Positions 49,420 to 61,089 of a DNA stretch of 64,000 bases are shown piece after piece. The position numbers were made by a program, and so were the translations under genes. Source of the DNA: Patiria miniata. Taxonomy: Eukaryota; Echinodermata; Asteroidea; Valvatida; Asterinidae. Below the pieces are notes generated by a model. The model had not been told where the DNA came from, did no database searches, and worked only from the letters and a program-made list of their open reading frames with translations. The stretch spans positions 372,001 to 436,000 of the forward strand of contig NW_024037076.1 of NCBI RefSeq assembly GCF_015706575.1. Direction: 5' to 3'. Every line of letters begins with the position of its first letter. Position 1 is the stretch's first letter.

Positions 49420-52120
49420 GTGTTGGAGTTAACATTTACAATGCTTTCAAAGTGTGGTCACTGACCGAGCTCAGGTAAGTGTTGGATTCAACACGTCAGT
49501 TCCTAGAGTGTGCGATTCAATTTTGGAAAAGTTCGAGCAATACTGCCTGACATTTGGGCCATTACACGGACGGATCGAGTGTGCAGTACAGTGCTTCAGC
49601 AGACGACAGTTTTCATCAACATGTCCATTTTACTGCAGTGCAGACCTTCAGGTATGCCACTGTTCCTTTAAGTGCCTAGCCCGGTTATTTGCCTTCGCAA
49701 AGACCTTGTGAGTTTTTCCCAGCTGATATGACCATGGAGGTAGAATTACATTTCGCACGTTTTATGCGACGATTTTGATAAACCTCAGATGTTCCTTTCT
49801 CGCGATGGCATTTTCGTTGATCGCTGGGCGGCATTAATGTGAGCTTTCTCCATAGATGGACTGCATTCAGCGGCCATCTTGGAGGTGTGTTTTGTTTTAA
49901 TTCATTAACAATGAAGGCACAAGAGGCCTGTACTCATGCGTATCCCCCTTGAACATTAGCACACACCTCAAATATGGTTGCAGTGCAAACGGTCTATTGA
50001 CTAGCTAACTCAGGCAAAATGTGCTCCTTTTTGCAACGTAGTAAGAATTCAAAATGACGTTGTTAACTAACCAAAACGCGAAGTCTGACAGGAATAATAA
50101 ACTGCACGTGTTTTGATCGTGGCCGTTTTTATATGATTTATACCTAATGACAGTCAAGTCTGTTTTAAGGCGGCCGAGATCTTTTGTGAGGATCAGACAT
50201 TGACGTGGGCAGACCACAGCTGAACGAAGCATGTACATTTTTATGCGACCCCGCGCGGTAGCCAATCGGAGTGGTCTTTAGAGACTGTGACGTCAGTGTG
50301 ATCAGAAATGTGAACTAAGTTGTTGACTGGTCAATTTGGATGTCATGTTTTTGTAATACAACAACGGGTTACGGAAGACCCGAAAGAAGGCGCCCGCTGA
50401 GTGGTCAGAATCTCGAGGTCAAGACGCAGTGTTGTTTTGCATGTCATAGACCCTTGCTGTGCAAGGGGATATTCCATAGACTAGACAAGATCTTACCCGA
50501 GCCGACAACATGTAGGCTTTAATAAGGTAACAAATCCTCCCAGGGGTTTACATACACATCATTGGGTGCGCGCAATTAGAGGAACCGTCCCAATTTCGTT
50601 CCGTGAGGTATACAGTTTCCGCCTAAATTGCTCCCTTGATACGACGCTCTCGCCTGCTCGTCGAGTCTATCTAGTGCTTTCTGTAATCCCATACGCTGCA
50701 GCCGCCAGCTGTGTCTGATGGTAATCAATCAAGATTCGAGGAATGAGCCCCGCTCGATCGGTTAAACATATGGATGTATTCGCGAGACGCGACCCCTCTT
50801 CCTTTTATCTTCTCCCACAACTCACGTGCCATGAATCTTTCATGCCTTATTTCTCGTCGTCTTCCCGTATCTGCCTCGCGTCACTTGTATTTGGGAGCAT
50901 TTTTTTGCACGATGTCTGCCTTCGGGCAGTCCACTTGTGCTCGGAAGTGGGAACGCAAATAAATAAGAGAGGAAAAAAGATAGAACTGGGTAGTAGGTTA
51001 TCTGTAAAAACTTTGCGACTTATTATTCGAATAAAGAGGCACCTAAAATTGCAATAATGCTCCAATACCTTTTCTGAGATGGGACGCGAGATTTTTATTT
51101 CTTAAAAGTTCAGCAGTTTTTCAAGCAGACCTTTGGTAAAAAAGTAGAGCAGGATAAGAACAACAGGACTTAGGAGTAGGATTTTGGAGGATAAAATCAG
51201 GACACAAGTAGGAATTTTGCAGGCTTACAGGAGTAGTTTTCATTTATACTCGCCCGTGCACGACCACAGCATCATAAGCTTCATTTGGCATATTCTGTAG
51301 TCGCACACTAATGCTCCATCCTCAACTAAGCTCTTGGAAGTACAGTTGCAGTACTCCTGCGCCCAAGCCCTTCATTGTGTGATTTACATATGACATTGTG
51401 CGATCACATTAGGTGTAACACTTGTAATGCAAAAATACCTAATGAGATTTCATTTTTCGTAATTAACTTAACAATCACCAGGCAACCAAACAACACGCTT
51501 GTTTGGCTGCAAAAATCATCATAACAGGACTCCAAAATAATTCACGAAATGATAAAAAAAATTGTAGAGACAGTTTCATAGTGCCACGCTGAATGTCGAA
51601 ACAACAGGCGCCCAGACAAAACTCAAACCATAATGTCAAACGAAACCGAAGTTAAAGTTTCTATAATACATGTCAATGGTTACACTTTTATTCATTATTA
51701 TATCCATCCGTTTACATTACATCTTTACAATACAGTTCTATCCACATTTTTTTTTCTCTATAATCAATTCACATATATAAAAAAAAATCAATCTAAACTA
51801 AAGGTTTACATATCGGACAGGTTAAGTAATTAAAGTAAAAACCTTGGTGAGTATTCCATTACTTTGCAAACTGCCCAGAATTAAAAAAAAAGGAAAATTA
51901 AAAAACCCACTGTCATTTACTTATTCCATAACCTGCTGGAGTATAGAGAAAATTCAACAGGGATTGATAAGATGGAATTTGGTTGTCTTGTCAATAGAAA
52001 TTGTAAGTAGCGGCCATTATAGAGGGCTTTTTAAAATTCAGTTACAATAAATGAAGGGGAAAAGTTGTTAAACCCCCCCCCCCCCAATCATAGCGTACAA
52101 CACGCGCACAAAGTGGGATA
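49420..52120. other. Gene-poor interval, nothing recognised
   Basis: Mixed-composition DNA. Short open frames (for example around 49454-49711 and 50743-51057) have no recognisable family or convincing splice sites. A C run sits at 52073-52085. Confidence 0.5.
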
Positions 52121-52129
52121 TGATATGAT

Positions 52130-52386
52130 GGGGTCCGCTCATAAGCTCGACGCCTCATTGGTCCGACGCCTCATAAGCCCGACAAAATCGCATCCCCTAA
52201 CCAAATAAAGGTCCATAAGTCCGACGCCTCATAGGTCCGACGCCTCATAAGTCCGACGCCTCATAGCTCCGACGTCTCATAGCTCCGACGCCTCATATTA
52301 AATCCGACAAATTAATGCCCCGTTTTTCCGACGTCGGACTTATGAGGTGTCGGACCTATGAGGCGTCGGACTTATGATACGGCCCC
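52130..52386. mobile_element. hAT-like MITE made of 16-bp TCCGACGCCTCATAAG repeats
   Basis: 257 bp from GGGGTCCGCTCATAAG to CTTATGATACGGCCCC, flanked by identical GATATGAT (52122-52129 and 52387-52394). The interior is about ten copies of a 16-bp word; the last three (52327-52377) are inverted, so the element folds back. The flank is itself repetitive, which weakens the TSD slightly. Confidence 0.72.
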
Positions 52387-52414
52387 GATATGATATGATA
52401 TATGATATGAGTTG

Positions 52415-52545
52415 TTGTTTTTTTCTTCCAAGAAGATCAGTCTGCTGAGCATACTGATCGGAACATCAAGTTTCACAATCAATCCGTTCTTTTCAGAACA
52501 ATCCATCTTCTCAAAAGAGATTCTTCAGAATAATGGCGTAACTAG
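52415..52545 (+). repeat. Structured dispersed repeat, copy 3 (diverged)
   Basis: AAGAAGATCAG, a longer loop, CTGATCGGAACATCAAG and GTTCTTTTCAGAAC at 52486-52499, followed by TCTTCTCAAAAGAGA. Same order of parts as 40905-41085, but the outer G-C pairs of the stem-loop and the CTGA of the core have changed. Confidence 0.6.
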
Positions 52546-52971
52546 GGAAATGTTTGGGGAAATTGTGCCTTTGATGATACAACATAGTCACAGTATGTCT
52601 TAACCCTCTTATGTAAACATACATTCTGTGTCAAGTTGTAAAAATCAGTCAAGAGACTGTTTTCAACCCTAAAGCCACATAAAGCAGGATTGACTGCCTT
52701 GGACTGCTTAACTTGATACAGCTATGTTTTGACTCCGGGTGAGTGATAAAACAGCTGTGACTATAACATGCCTGCTTTGTCTGTTGACCCAGTTTGACTA
52801 GTCACAGTGCTTGCTTGATTATGATCTGACTGCTGGTGACTAGCTTTTGTTTAAAGTATAGCTGGTATACTTTTAACACACCGATGGGTCACTTGACCAA
52901 TTTTGACCCAAGTAACAGCATGGCTCACAATGCATGTTTGCATAGGAGGTTTAATGGCAAAAACAAAAACG

Positions 52972-53613
52972 CAGAGTTGTAATGACTCGAGTCAATGACT
53001 CGACTCGAGTCCGACTCGAGTCACAATTTTTGGTGACTCGACAAGACTCGAGTCCCAAAGGGCAAATGCCTCGACTCGACTCGAGTCACTGCGAGCAAAT
53101 GACTCGACTCGACTCGAGTCCCTCATCAGAATGACTCGACTCGACTCGAGGAAGGCTAATGAGACTCGAGTCCCAAAAAATAAAAGCAAAGCTTTGCGAA
53201 AAATATTTTCAACGACTTACGCCGGTGCCGGTTTTTGTTCACGTCACGTTAGAATGTTCGCGAATAATGTATACATATACATTCGTGGTTTGATCAATGA
53301 CGATCAGCTCGCACCCCCTTTTTATTTTCATAAAGAGGCAAATGTGGTGTCGCCACATGTAGTAGCCCGAATGTAAAATTTAAAAAGCCAAAAAATGACT
53401 TTCTCTCTTGTGTTTATTTATTGCATAGTGCTAAAATATTTGTGACTGGAATTGACTCAAGCTAAATACTTGACTCGACTCGACTCGACTACACACTGTG
53501 ACTCGACTCGACTCGACCGTCTTGACCTAATGACTCGACTCGACTCGAGTCATTTCTTTGAAATGACTCGACTCGACTCGAGTCACAAATATCAGTGACT
53601 CGTTACAACTCTG
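52972..53613. mobile_element. hAT-like MITE with GACTCGAGTC-repeat arms
   Basis: Starts CAGAGTTGTAATGACTCGAG and ends (reverse-complemented) CAGAGTTGTAACGAGTC. Both arms are arrays of GACTCGAGTC/GACTCGACTCGAG words; 53190-53460 is unique. Flanks CAAAAACG and CAAAATGC agree only in the first five bases, so the TSD is doubtful. It parallels the GAGTAC-armed element at 10261-10852. Confidence 0.7.
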
Positions 53614-53969
53614 CAAAATGCACCTCCAAAATGACCACTGAATCCATGCCTTCATGATAACTACTGATCTATGATCTATATGTAGAAGGAGGATAATAAG
53701 AGTGTCTGTCATTACTTCTCTACCAAACAAGCAGGCTCATTAGTTCAGTTTTCTGAATGCCGGGCCTTGCTATTGTGGGCTTTCATTTCACAAAATGAGG
53801 CAAGGAACCCATAAAAGGGTACATAATGATGTTATCAACCATGATCAAACTTTCCATGACGTAGGAGATTGTTAACATCAAATTACACGTAGGTTTTGCC
53901 CTTTAACGACCTTTAAACACTGTAAACTCAGTGTGTTACCTCCCGAGTGAAAGTTGGGAAAAAAATCAC

Positions 53970-54045
53970 GGGGGTGGGACTCGAACCCACACGCTCCTGC
54001 TTTCTAGAGCAGATGTCTTACCACTCGACCACCGAGCTACGGTAA
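53970..54045 (-). mobile_element. tRNA-like SINE head (type 2), copy 5, intact Pol III boxes
   Basis: Minus strand: box A TGGTCGAGTGGTAAGAC and box B GGTTCGAGTCC in a 75-nt tRNA-shaped segment, with a CTGC/GCAG anticodon stem. Followed by a GGTTCGAATCTGATGTA-type element shared with 43740. No long variable arm, so it is probably a SINE head. Confidence 0.68.
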
Positions 54046-54079
54046 CGGGATCGGTTGGCTGGTTCGAATCTGATGTACA

Positions 54080-56095
54080 TAGCGGGTACCGCATAACCTA
54101 ATTTGATTTATATCACCCCAACGCAAAATTCCATCTTATAAAAGATTGTTAACATGCTATTTTTTTTTTTACACCTGCTGAACAAAAGCAAACTGGTCCA
54201 AAAACAATATTCTCATTACACAGTTCCAGCTTAAAATGTGCCTAAATTTATTGGAGCATTCTCCTAAATCATGATTGTTGTTGAGATATGCATGTATCCC
54301 CATGGAACAATTTCTCAAGCACAATTTGTAGTTCTTGTTTCGCAATTAGAAAAAAACCCGAACATTCTTTTAAAAAATGTTCTTGCATAAAGGCGGCAAG
54401 AGAAAGCTTGTTTCTATCACAAAACAACCACGTTTCGTTTGGTCCAACAAATTGTGATACACCCTCCAGAGTATTATGTGTCTAAGCTGATAATATAAAG
54501 ATTGCAGACCAGTTAATAAACTGCCATTATAGACCCCCAGTGATAAATACCACCACTTCCAAAACCACTCAAAACTCTCCACAGTGTTTGAGAAACGCAT
54601 CAAAGTTTCAGCTTATTTTTATCATCTTTTATTTTTCTGTTCATTTTTTTGGGGGGGGGGGGGGGGGCTAACTAATGACATTTGGGCGAAATTTTTACGC
54701 ACAGATGATTACACCTACAAGTAGTCTTGAAGCCAAATCACCATTTTGAAAAATGATGCCTACTTGTGCACTCCATTGTAAAATATAGCAATTTTAAGGC
54801 CAAATTTCATCAAAAGTGTCCAGAAATAAGAGCCAACAGTCCTGTGCATGGCATCTGCCCTTCCTTTTTTACAAACCCTCAAATTCATGGCCCGCAAAAT
54901 GCTCTAACAGCAGAGAATTTGAGGGCCTGCAAATGGTGGTTTGGCCGGCGTACATGTACACAAATCGTGATTTGGCAGATAGCTAACGTCGACAATCTCG
55001 GGCCTATTTACTGGCCTGCAAGCTTTAAGAAGGCAAAATCCACAGTGTATTGTTACCACTGACAAAAAGCAATCTGATATGTATTGAGCATTCGGGAAAT
55101 CACATTAACGGACGAACAATTTTGTCGTGTCGGGCGATATTGCCGTCCAACATGATTCAATTTACGGGATAAATTGCCGCCTGGGATTTTACTCGACTGA
55201 ATCGAAGCGAAAGGAAAACATTTTAACGACTTCAATTCCAACATCATCCTCCTGATTTTTTTTTTAAGATTGAGAGGGGTGATTCGATCTTTAAAAACAA
55301 GTTCTTGGAGTTGTATTTTTACACCGAATTATAAGGTTACATGAGAATCCACTGCAGTCAAAGGCATGCTTCAAAAATGGGAATATTTTTAACAAATTTT
55401 AAAGACTTTTTTTTTTTTTAAACCACACTGCGAGTAGGGTGAAGATAATATGCCAGTCCAATTTAATCTTTGAGACCAGAATCACTTGCCTTGAATTAAA
55501 CAGAAATATAGTCACCGGTTAGGACGTTCGTTGCACGAATTCATCAGTTCACCAGCTCAAGAGGGCACACTTCAAGCCAATATGATTTAAAAATTCAGTT
55601 ATTATTACAAAAAAATGGTACAGGTCTCAGAATGACGTTCCTATAGGGTTGGGCACACACATTTTGAAAACTTTCATGACCCCTAACCCCCATTTTACCT
55701 TGTCCTACCCCTGCAAATTTTGATACATCTATGTTTTAGACCACGAGCGATAGATTTAGCCTATTTGTGACGGTAACATTTTGCCTCTAAATAGGAGTTG
55801 TGACATTAGGGAGACATTGAAATGTCTCCTTAAATCTACCTTGTCTCCCTATGGTACAACTCACGATGAAAACAATGTCTCGTTAAGGGTACATTTACAG
55901 GAATTTAAAGATCGACAAACGGAGAATTGTCATCAACTTGCAAAATTACACAAACAATGCCTCCACACACTGAATTTTGTTTTGAGAAAAAAAAGTATAA
56001 TTCTGCGCTATTACTCAAATATTTTTGTTGAGTTTTTGTACATATTTTAATACTTGAATGAGGTGTGCATTTTGACCAAAAGAAAACCTCCCCAA
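54080..56095. other. Intergenic DNA, nothing recognised
   Basis: AT-rich with homopolymer runs, notably G at 54651-54667. No exon or transposon ends supported. Confidence 0.5.
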
Positions 56096-56099
56096 AACA

Positions 56100-56585
56100 C
56101 AGGGCGGTCCACTACAAAGTTACATGTACCTCTTTTCCAGACGCTGATTTCTCAAAATTGGGGAGACATCTCAAAATTGTTTTAAGACATTCCTAAGCTA
56201 CAAGATCTTGGTGGTATATGGTAAAAATGGGGTTGAAAATAGAGCCTAAATTAAGAAATGGCGGTCATTTGCAGAGAAATGGTCAAAAATCAGTTTGTCT
56301 ACACGCAAGTCTATGAAACTTGGTTAAAACAATAGCCTTGGGTGCACAAAGAACTGCCATGACCATATGTGTATCTCACACACACGTGTGGACAAACTGG
56401 TTTTTGAAAATTTCTCTGTAAATGGCCGCCATTTCATAATTAAAGTTTTATTTTCAACGCCGTTTTCATCATATGCCACCAAGATCTCATAGTTAAGGAA
56501 TATCTTAAAACTATTTCAATATTTCTCCCAAAATTTTGAGAAAAATGCGTCTGAAAAAGTGAAAACTTCCTTTTGAACCACCCTG
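56100..56585. mobile_element. Fold-back (mariner-type-end) MITE 3, ~220-bp arms
   Basis: Ends CAGGGCGGTCCACTAC and (reverse-complemented) CAGGGTGGTTCAAAAG. Words CAGACGC, TTTCTCAAAAT, GATCTTGGTGG, GAAATGGCGG, CAGAGAAAT and CAGTTTGTC occur in the same order from both ends, so the whole element is one imperfect palindrome centred near 56340. It resembles mariner-family terminal sequence; no transposase. Confidence 0.8.
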
Positions 56586-56668
56586 TACATAACAAAAAAT
56601 ACACCTTGATAAAAATGCATGTACAATGAAATGGTGCGGGTAAAAACACAAGTAATACCAAAAAATAC

Positions 56669-56755
56669 CTGTGGGTTATCTTGCAGCCCTGGTAGTGTCC
56701 CTTCAAATGTTGTCCCATTTCAGGTAAAACTATTTCTTCCACGAGGGATTTGCAA
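56669..56755 (-). CDS. Orphan candidate exon (87 nt)
   Basis: Minus strand: a strong pyrimidine tract CCCCTCGGTTTCTTCTTCTA followed by CAG, then 87 nt with one open frame (phase 2 in and out) encoding CKSLVEEIVLPEMGQHLKGH then YQGCKITH, and a GTATTT donor. The other two frames contain stops. It is on the strand of the 63.4-kb gene and downstream of it, but that gene's visible donor is phase 1, so at least one intervening exon would be needed. Family not recognised. Confidence 0.3.
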
Positions 56756-57453
56756 CTGTAGAAGAAGAAACCGAGGGGAAAAAATGTCAGGAATTTCACG
56801 TCTTAAAGAAACATATAAACAGTTAATGTTGGGAGAAAAAAGGTGATGAACACACATAGACCTTTTGAACTGTAGCCATCTTAGTGGCATATATTTGTGT
56901 GTGTGTCCTGAGTGTTATTTTAAGTTTTAAGGTACCGTATTTAACCTGTTTAAATCATGAAAACAGAACTTTCCATTGGTTCCTCATGCCCGAATTACCC
57001 CCAAAAATGTGTTTGTCTTCCTATGATGCCCAGTTCAAAAGTTATGTCAAATAACCGATTTCGAAGAAATCCAAGATGGCCGCCAAATGAACCGCTGGAA
57101 CAAAATTTGATTTTGGGAACATCAAGATACGAGATACCTTAAGGATCACAAAAAAAGTAGGTTAAAAAATATATCCAGGGGCTGCATGGAAACCCTATTT
57201 TCCTCAACTATAGATCTCGTGAACTGTGCATTCATTGTTGTAATTTAAAATGACCTAAAAAAAAAGCCCACTTCAAGATAACTACGGTACTGAATAAAAA
57301 TGGTCTATTCTTATACTATGTGTACCTCTCCCTATCCCCCACCCAGCACTGCCCAGAACCCCCATCCCCACCTCTGAAAATAAACCGACTCTATCATTTT
57401 TCAATTGATCTTTTTCCTACATTTTTTAATCTTTTGTTTTTGTTTTTACATTG

Positions 57454-57600
57454 TGAATTTTTGACGTGTTTTGACTTTTTGACTAAATGATATTTACGAA
57501 TTTGGCTCGGGGCCATTCTCTGATTTGTTTAAAACTGGCCACTCACATTTTTATTTCCTTACTTAAAGTTGGTTGTTATTTTTCACCCTTGAAATTGTTT
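57454..57600. repeat. Duplicated segment, copy 1 (partner 58294-58441)
   Basis: About 147 bp beginning GTGAATTTTTGACGTGTTTT and including GGGCCATTCTCTGATTTGTT, GGCCACTCACATTTTTATTT and TTTCACCCTTGAAATTGTT recur 840 bp away at about 95% identity. Confidence 0.88.
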
Positions 57601-57617
57601 TTGTTTTTAGGTTTATC

Positions 57618-57665
57618 TTTCATTCATAAATACCTAAGAGAGTTTACCTGATCCTAATGGCTCAT
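57618..57665. repeat. End fragment of repeat family D
   Basis: TTCATTCATAAATACCTAAG, AGAGTTTACCTGATCCTAAT and GGCTC resemble the reverse complement of family D ends (49345, 12240, 61060). Confidence 0.5.
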
Positions 57666-57815
57666 CACGGTTGATAGAACAGGTTTTAATTTAAACATTT
57701 TATTCCTGCACCAACTCTGTGCTCCATGATTTTTTTAATACAGTGCGCGCGGGAGGCACATACCATAGACAAGACAAGAGGAGTGCTTCACAAAACATGA
57801 GGCAAAATTGTTGAC

Positions 57816-58268
57816 TAGGGGTGTGCATTTACGGGTAGTACATGAACCGGGTACCCGACTGAAAAAAATATGGGTACCCGGGTACTCGCTACAGAAACCC
57901 AACCCCAAAAATGTCAGTCTCGGAAGTTGCTGTTAAGATTGTTCAAAAAGGTCTGCATGCTAATACTACACCATATCGGTGCGCCAGCACGCAAGTTACA
58001 AATGTATACAGTGAGCTCTTTAGCTTTGTGGTAAAAACTGCAACTATCAAGAGCATTGTAAACGTGCATTGTTTTTGTTTTCCACTTAGTCTGTTTTTCA
58101 TTTGGAATTGTCTCTATCAATCACATTCGAAGCTGTTCTTTTTCATTGTCTGAGAAGTTACTGAGTAATTTCTTAAGTTGGTTACGGGTACTCGATTCCA
58201 TAATCTGGAACCGGTTTCCGACATTGACCGTCGGGTACTCGGGTACCCGTTTCCGACGCACAGCCCTA
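57816..58268. mobile_element. hAT-like MITE with TAGGG(G/C)TGTGC ends
   Basis: 453 bp. Ends TAGGGGTGTGC and (reverse-complemented) TAGGGCTGTGC; flanks TTGTTGAC (57808-57815) and TTGTTGAA (58269-58276) form a 7/8 target duplication. Subterminal GGGTACCCGGGTACTCG words lie at both ends. It sits between the two copies of the 147-bp duplication. Confidence 0.82.
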
Positions 58269-58293
58269 TTGTTGAACAAAACTGTTGCGAAAC

Positions 58294-58441
58294 AGTGAAT
58301 TTTTGACGTGTTTTGACTTTTTTACTAAATGGTATTGACGAATTTGGCTCTGGGCCATTCTCTGATTTGTTTAAAACTGGCCACTCACATTTTTATTTCC
58401 TTAATTAAAGTTGGTCGTTATTTTTCACCCTTGAAATTGTT
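58294..58441. repeat. Duplicated segment, copy 2
   Basis: Partner of 57454-57600, same orientation, with a handful of substitutions (for example TTTTTACTAAATGG for TTTTGACTAAATGA). Confidence 0.88.
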
Positions 58442-58735
58442 CCATCAATCAGCATGATCAGGAGTATTTATTGGTTTAATTTATGTCTGACCAAATTTTA
58501 AAGGGAAGAAAACAAATATACACGTATCAGGTTATGGATATGGATAAGAAAATCTCGACTGTGGTGCCAGAAAGCAAGACTGCCAAGCAAAAGTGAAGCC
58601 TATAGACTTGGGGGCCTTTTCCAACGGCCGGGTCAATTTGTGATTGCAGTTCCAAGGAAAACGCATCTACAAAAAACACCCGAAAGCTTTTACGTTTCCT
58701 GCTTTAAACCTCTCACTATATAACGCCTAGAAAAA

Positions 58736-59157
58736 TGGGAGCACAATTTGCTGTGATTTTTTTCAGGGGACTTTGATGATGAGAATGTGACAAGTTTGCC
58801 GTTGGCTTGGGATTTGAATTCAAATCTAGTTTTAGAAAGCCTTGGGTAGGCTTTTTTCCCCAGGGAAATGTATTTTTTGTTTACTTTTGTGGAAAGGTTG
58901 TTTGTTCAAAAGGCTGAACTTCATGTTTTTAGGCATGCAACAAAAAAGGGCACACAATTTGCTGTGAATTTTTTCAGGGGACTTTGATGATGAGAATGTG
59001 ACAAGTTTGCCGTTGGCTTGGGATTTGAATTCAAATCTTATTTTAGAAAGCCTTGGGTAGGTTATTTTTCCGGGGAAATGTATTTTTTGTTTACTTTTGT
59101 GGAAAGGTTGTTTGTTCAAAAGGCTGAGCTTTATGTTATTAGGCATGCAAATTTGAA
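58736..59157. repeat. 211-bp tandem duplication
   Basis: Two copies of a segment containing CAATTTGCTGTGA, CAGGGGACTTTGATGATGAG, TTGCCGTTGGCTTGGGATTT and GGAAAGGTTGTTTGTTCAAA, offset by 211 bp. The minus-strand frame across both reads a repeated peptide, but no exon signals or family resemblance support coding. Confidence 0.85.
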
Positions 59158-59408
59158 GTAACAAAAAAGAGGAAACTCCAATCTTCACAAGACTTTGTAC
59201 AGTGTTTTTTTATGGCATACATGCAAGTGAATAAAAACCAGGAAATCAGCTGATCCGAGGAAAAGTTGCATGCCTGATAAAGGCTAATTATCACTCAACT
59301 TATCATTTTGAGGGGTGAAACAAATTATTGATTTTTTTCCCCCTCAAAATGATCAGTAGATTTTGAATTGTAAAATATTGTGGTTAATATTTTTTTTTAC
59401 AGTTTTAC

Positions 59409-60440
59409 TTAAAGCTATAGTCCATCATTTGTAATTAGTGCATTTTGTTCGTTTGAAGCAACAAAAGTGTTCAAAATCTAATGAAGGATACTGAACAACT
59501 TACTTGATGAAGTTTCAGCTCAGCTTTATATTCCGAGAAAAACAGCATTCTAGGATCTCAATTTCAAATCAAAAGTTGCTAAATCATGTTTCGAATTGTT
59601 TTGAATTGCAGCTTTACGCGATGTCGCGCACTGATCCGACGAATTATAGCAACCACGCACGCCTGTGCGTCGTTCCAATGCTTGTGCGCGCTGCGCCAAA
59701 TAACAAAACGAACTACTTATTTAAATTTTTCTACGGTGCTTCTTAAAGGGAATATACATCATTTGCTTTTGCTGTAATTTTCAGAAATGGATGGAATTGG
59801 GGGGTTTGAAATATAAAGCAAATATAGTTACACTAACTTTTTGGAGGTTTTGGGTTCGAAAATGCTATAAAAACCAAGAAAAACGATCATTTTCCTGTAG
59901 TCTGGTTCCCTGACTCCATATAAGAAGAAACAGAGCAGTTTACATACATTTGGGAATTGTAAGGTCAGGGAACCAGTCTAGCTGGCTCGTACCCGTTCAT
60001 AGGTTTGTAATCGATTGCAAACAAGTGCAATGGTCAATTGGGGCCAGTATTTGAAAAAAAAGCCAGTTGTTTCCAACGCTGATCGGCCGATCAGCGTTGG
60101 AAATTGATACAAAAATACCACTTTTCTTGAAAATGACAGTATACCAGGTGCCATAATTTTACAGGATGCTTTAGACTGTCATTTACCAACATCCTATTAA
60201 GGTATTTCGCAAAAACTTGGTAGTTTTATTTTTCGATGTTTGCAAATGTTGTATATTCCCTTTAAGACGCACCGTTGGAAATGCCTTCTTTCGTTGATTT
60301 CTTCAAAATGAGAGCTTGACAGAAAGGATAATTTCACAGGGAGTTTAGTCCCCTTACTATCTTTCAACCAGTATGTTTTTCAACAATAATTACGCCAGTT
60401 ACTTTTTGGGATAGCTCCAAATGATGGACTCGGGCTTTAA
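59409..60440. mobile_element. TTAA-flanked MITE, family A (copy 2), split by a nested MITE
   Basis: TTAA at 59409-59412 and 60437-60440; left end AGCTATAGTCCATC, right end (reverse-complemented) AGCCCGAGTCCATC. The two outer parts (59413-59746 and 60266-60436) match 2510-3024 in reverse orientation (for example GAAGCAACAAAAGTGTTCAA, GCGATGTCGCGCACTGATCC, GGCGTAATTATTGTTG as its complement). Confidence 0.82.
59743..60265. mobile_element. TTAA-flanked MITE, family E (copy 2), nested
   Basis: TTAA at 59743-59746 and 60262-60265 enclose 515 bp with ends AGGGAATATACATCATTTGC and AGGGAATATACAACATTTGC. Internal pairs TAGTCTGGTTCCCTGACTCC / GGTCAGGGAACCAGTCTA and the palindrome CCAACGCTGATCGGCCGATC. 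It matches 17129-17651. Confidence 0.85.
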
Positions 60441-60476
60441 ACAGTAGGCCTACTGTTTTACTTAAACAGAGTGATG

Positions 60477-60640
60477 TCTCTCCACCCAGGAGTATGAATG
60501 GGTACCTGTGAAGGTCGAGGACCGATTGAGCGCTGATATCGGCTGCCGCGTGGTCCCACGGCCTGATGAACGGGGTAATAATTGTAAAGCGCTTTGAGAT
60601 TGTTGATACGATGGAAAGCCCTTTATAAGCACAATTATTA
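60477..60640 (+). mobile_element. SINE tail fragment
   Basis: TCTCTCCACCCAGGAGTATG, AATGGGTACC, then a tail GTAAAGCGCTTTGAGAT and CCCTTTATAAGCACAATTAT. The first part matches the SINE bodies at 292-562 and 17911-18620; the tail differs, so it is a related subfamily, 5'-truncated. Confidence 0.65.
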
Positions 60641-61080
60641 TTTTTTTATTATTAATACCGACCGAGCACATATTTATTCCCATTCATAAATACCTTTTCC
60701 GTCAAAAAATCAAAACTTTTCGGAGTGTTCAGCTCGCAAGTAAGATGTAAACAACTCCTTTTATGGAGATTGGCGCGCGCGTCGCGCGTACTGCCCGATG
60801 TTGCGCAGAATGCACCTCGGGCGTTGCGTTGTGAATTTAAGACCAAAAAATACTGACTCACTGGTAGTAATGCGCATGCCTACTCGGTACGTGAGGATTG
60901 TGAACGTTCAACCAATAAAACGGTACTCGAGGCACTGGATTTTTAGGAGTCCAAATTTCATGTGACACTGCAAAAGTGTTTAAGACCAGCTAGCCATGTC
61001 TTTATCATCCGTTTAAGACTGGCCACCTGATGGGCTCTCGACCAATTGGAATGGGTAAACTGTCTTAGGTATTTATGAGT
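60640..61080. mobile_element. Dispersed MITE-like repeat, family D (copy 2)
   Basis: See 11930-12275. The left end has CATTCATAAATACC and the right end (reverse-complemented) CACTCATAAATACCTAAGAC, short inverted repeats suggesting a MITE. Internal GATTGGCGCGCGCGTCGCGC is CpG-rich. Confidence 0.7.
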
Positions 61081-61089
61081 GGAAGATAA

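Noticed and set aside
58832-59188. 118-codon minus-strand frame with a repeated peptide
   Set aside because: Spans a 211-bp tandem duplication; 211 is not a multiple of three and the frames do not stay aligned as a real repeat protein would.
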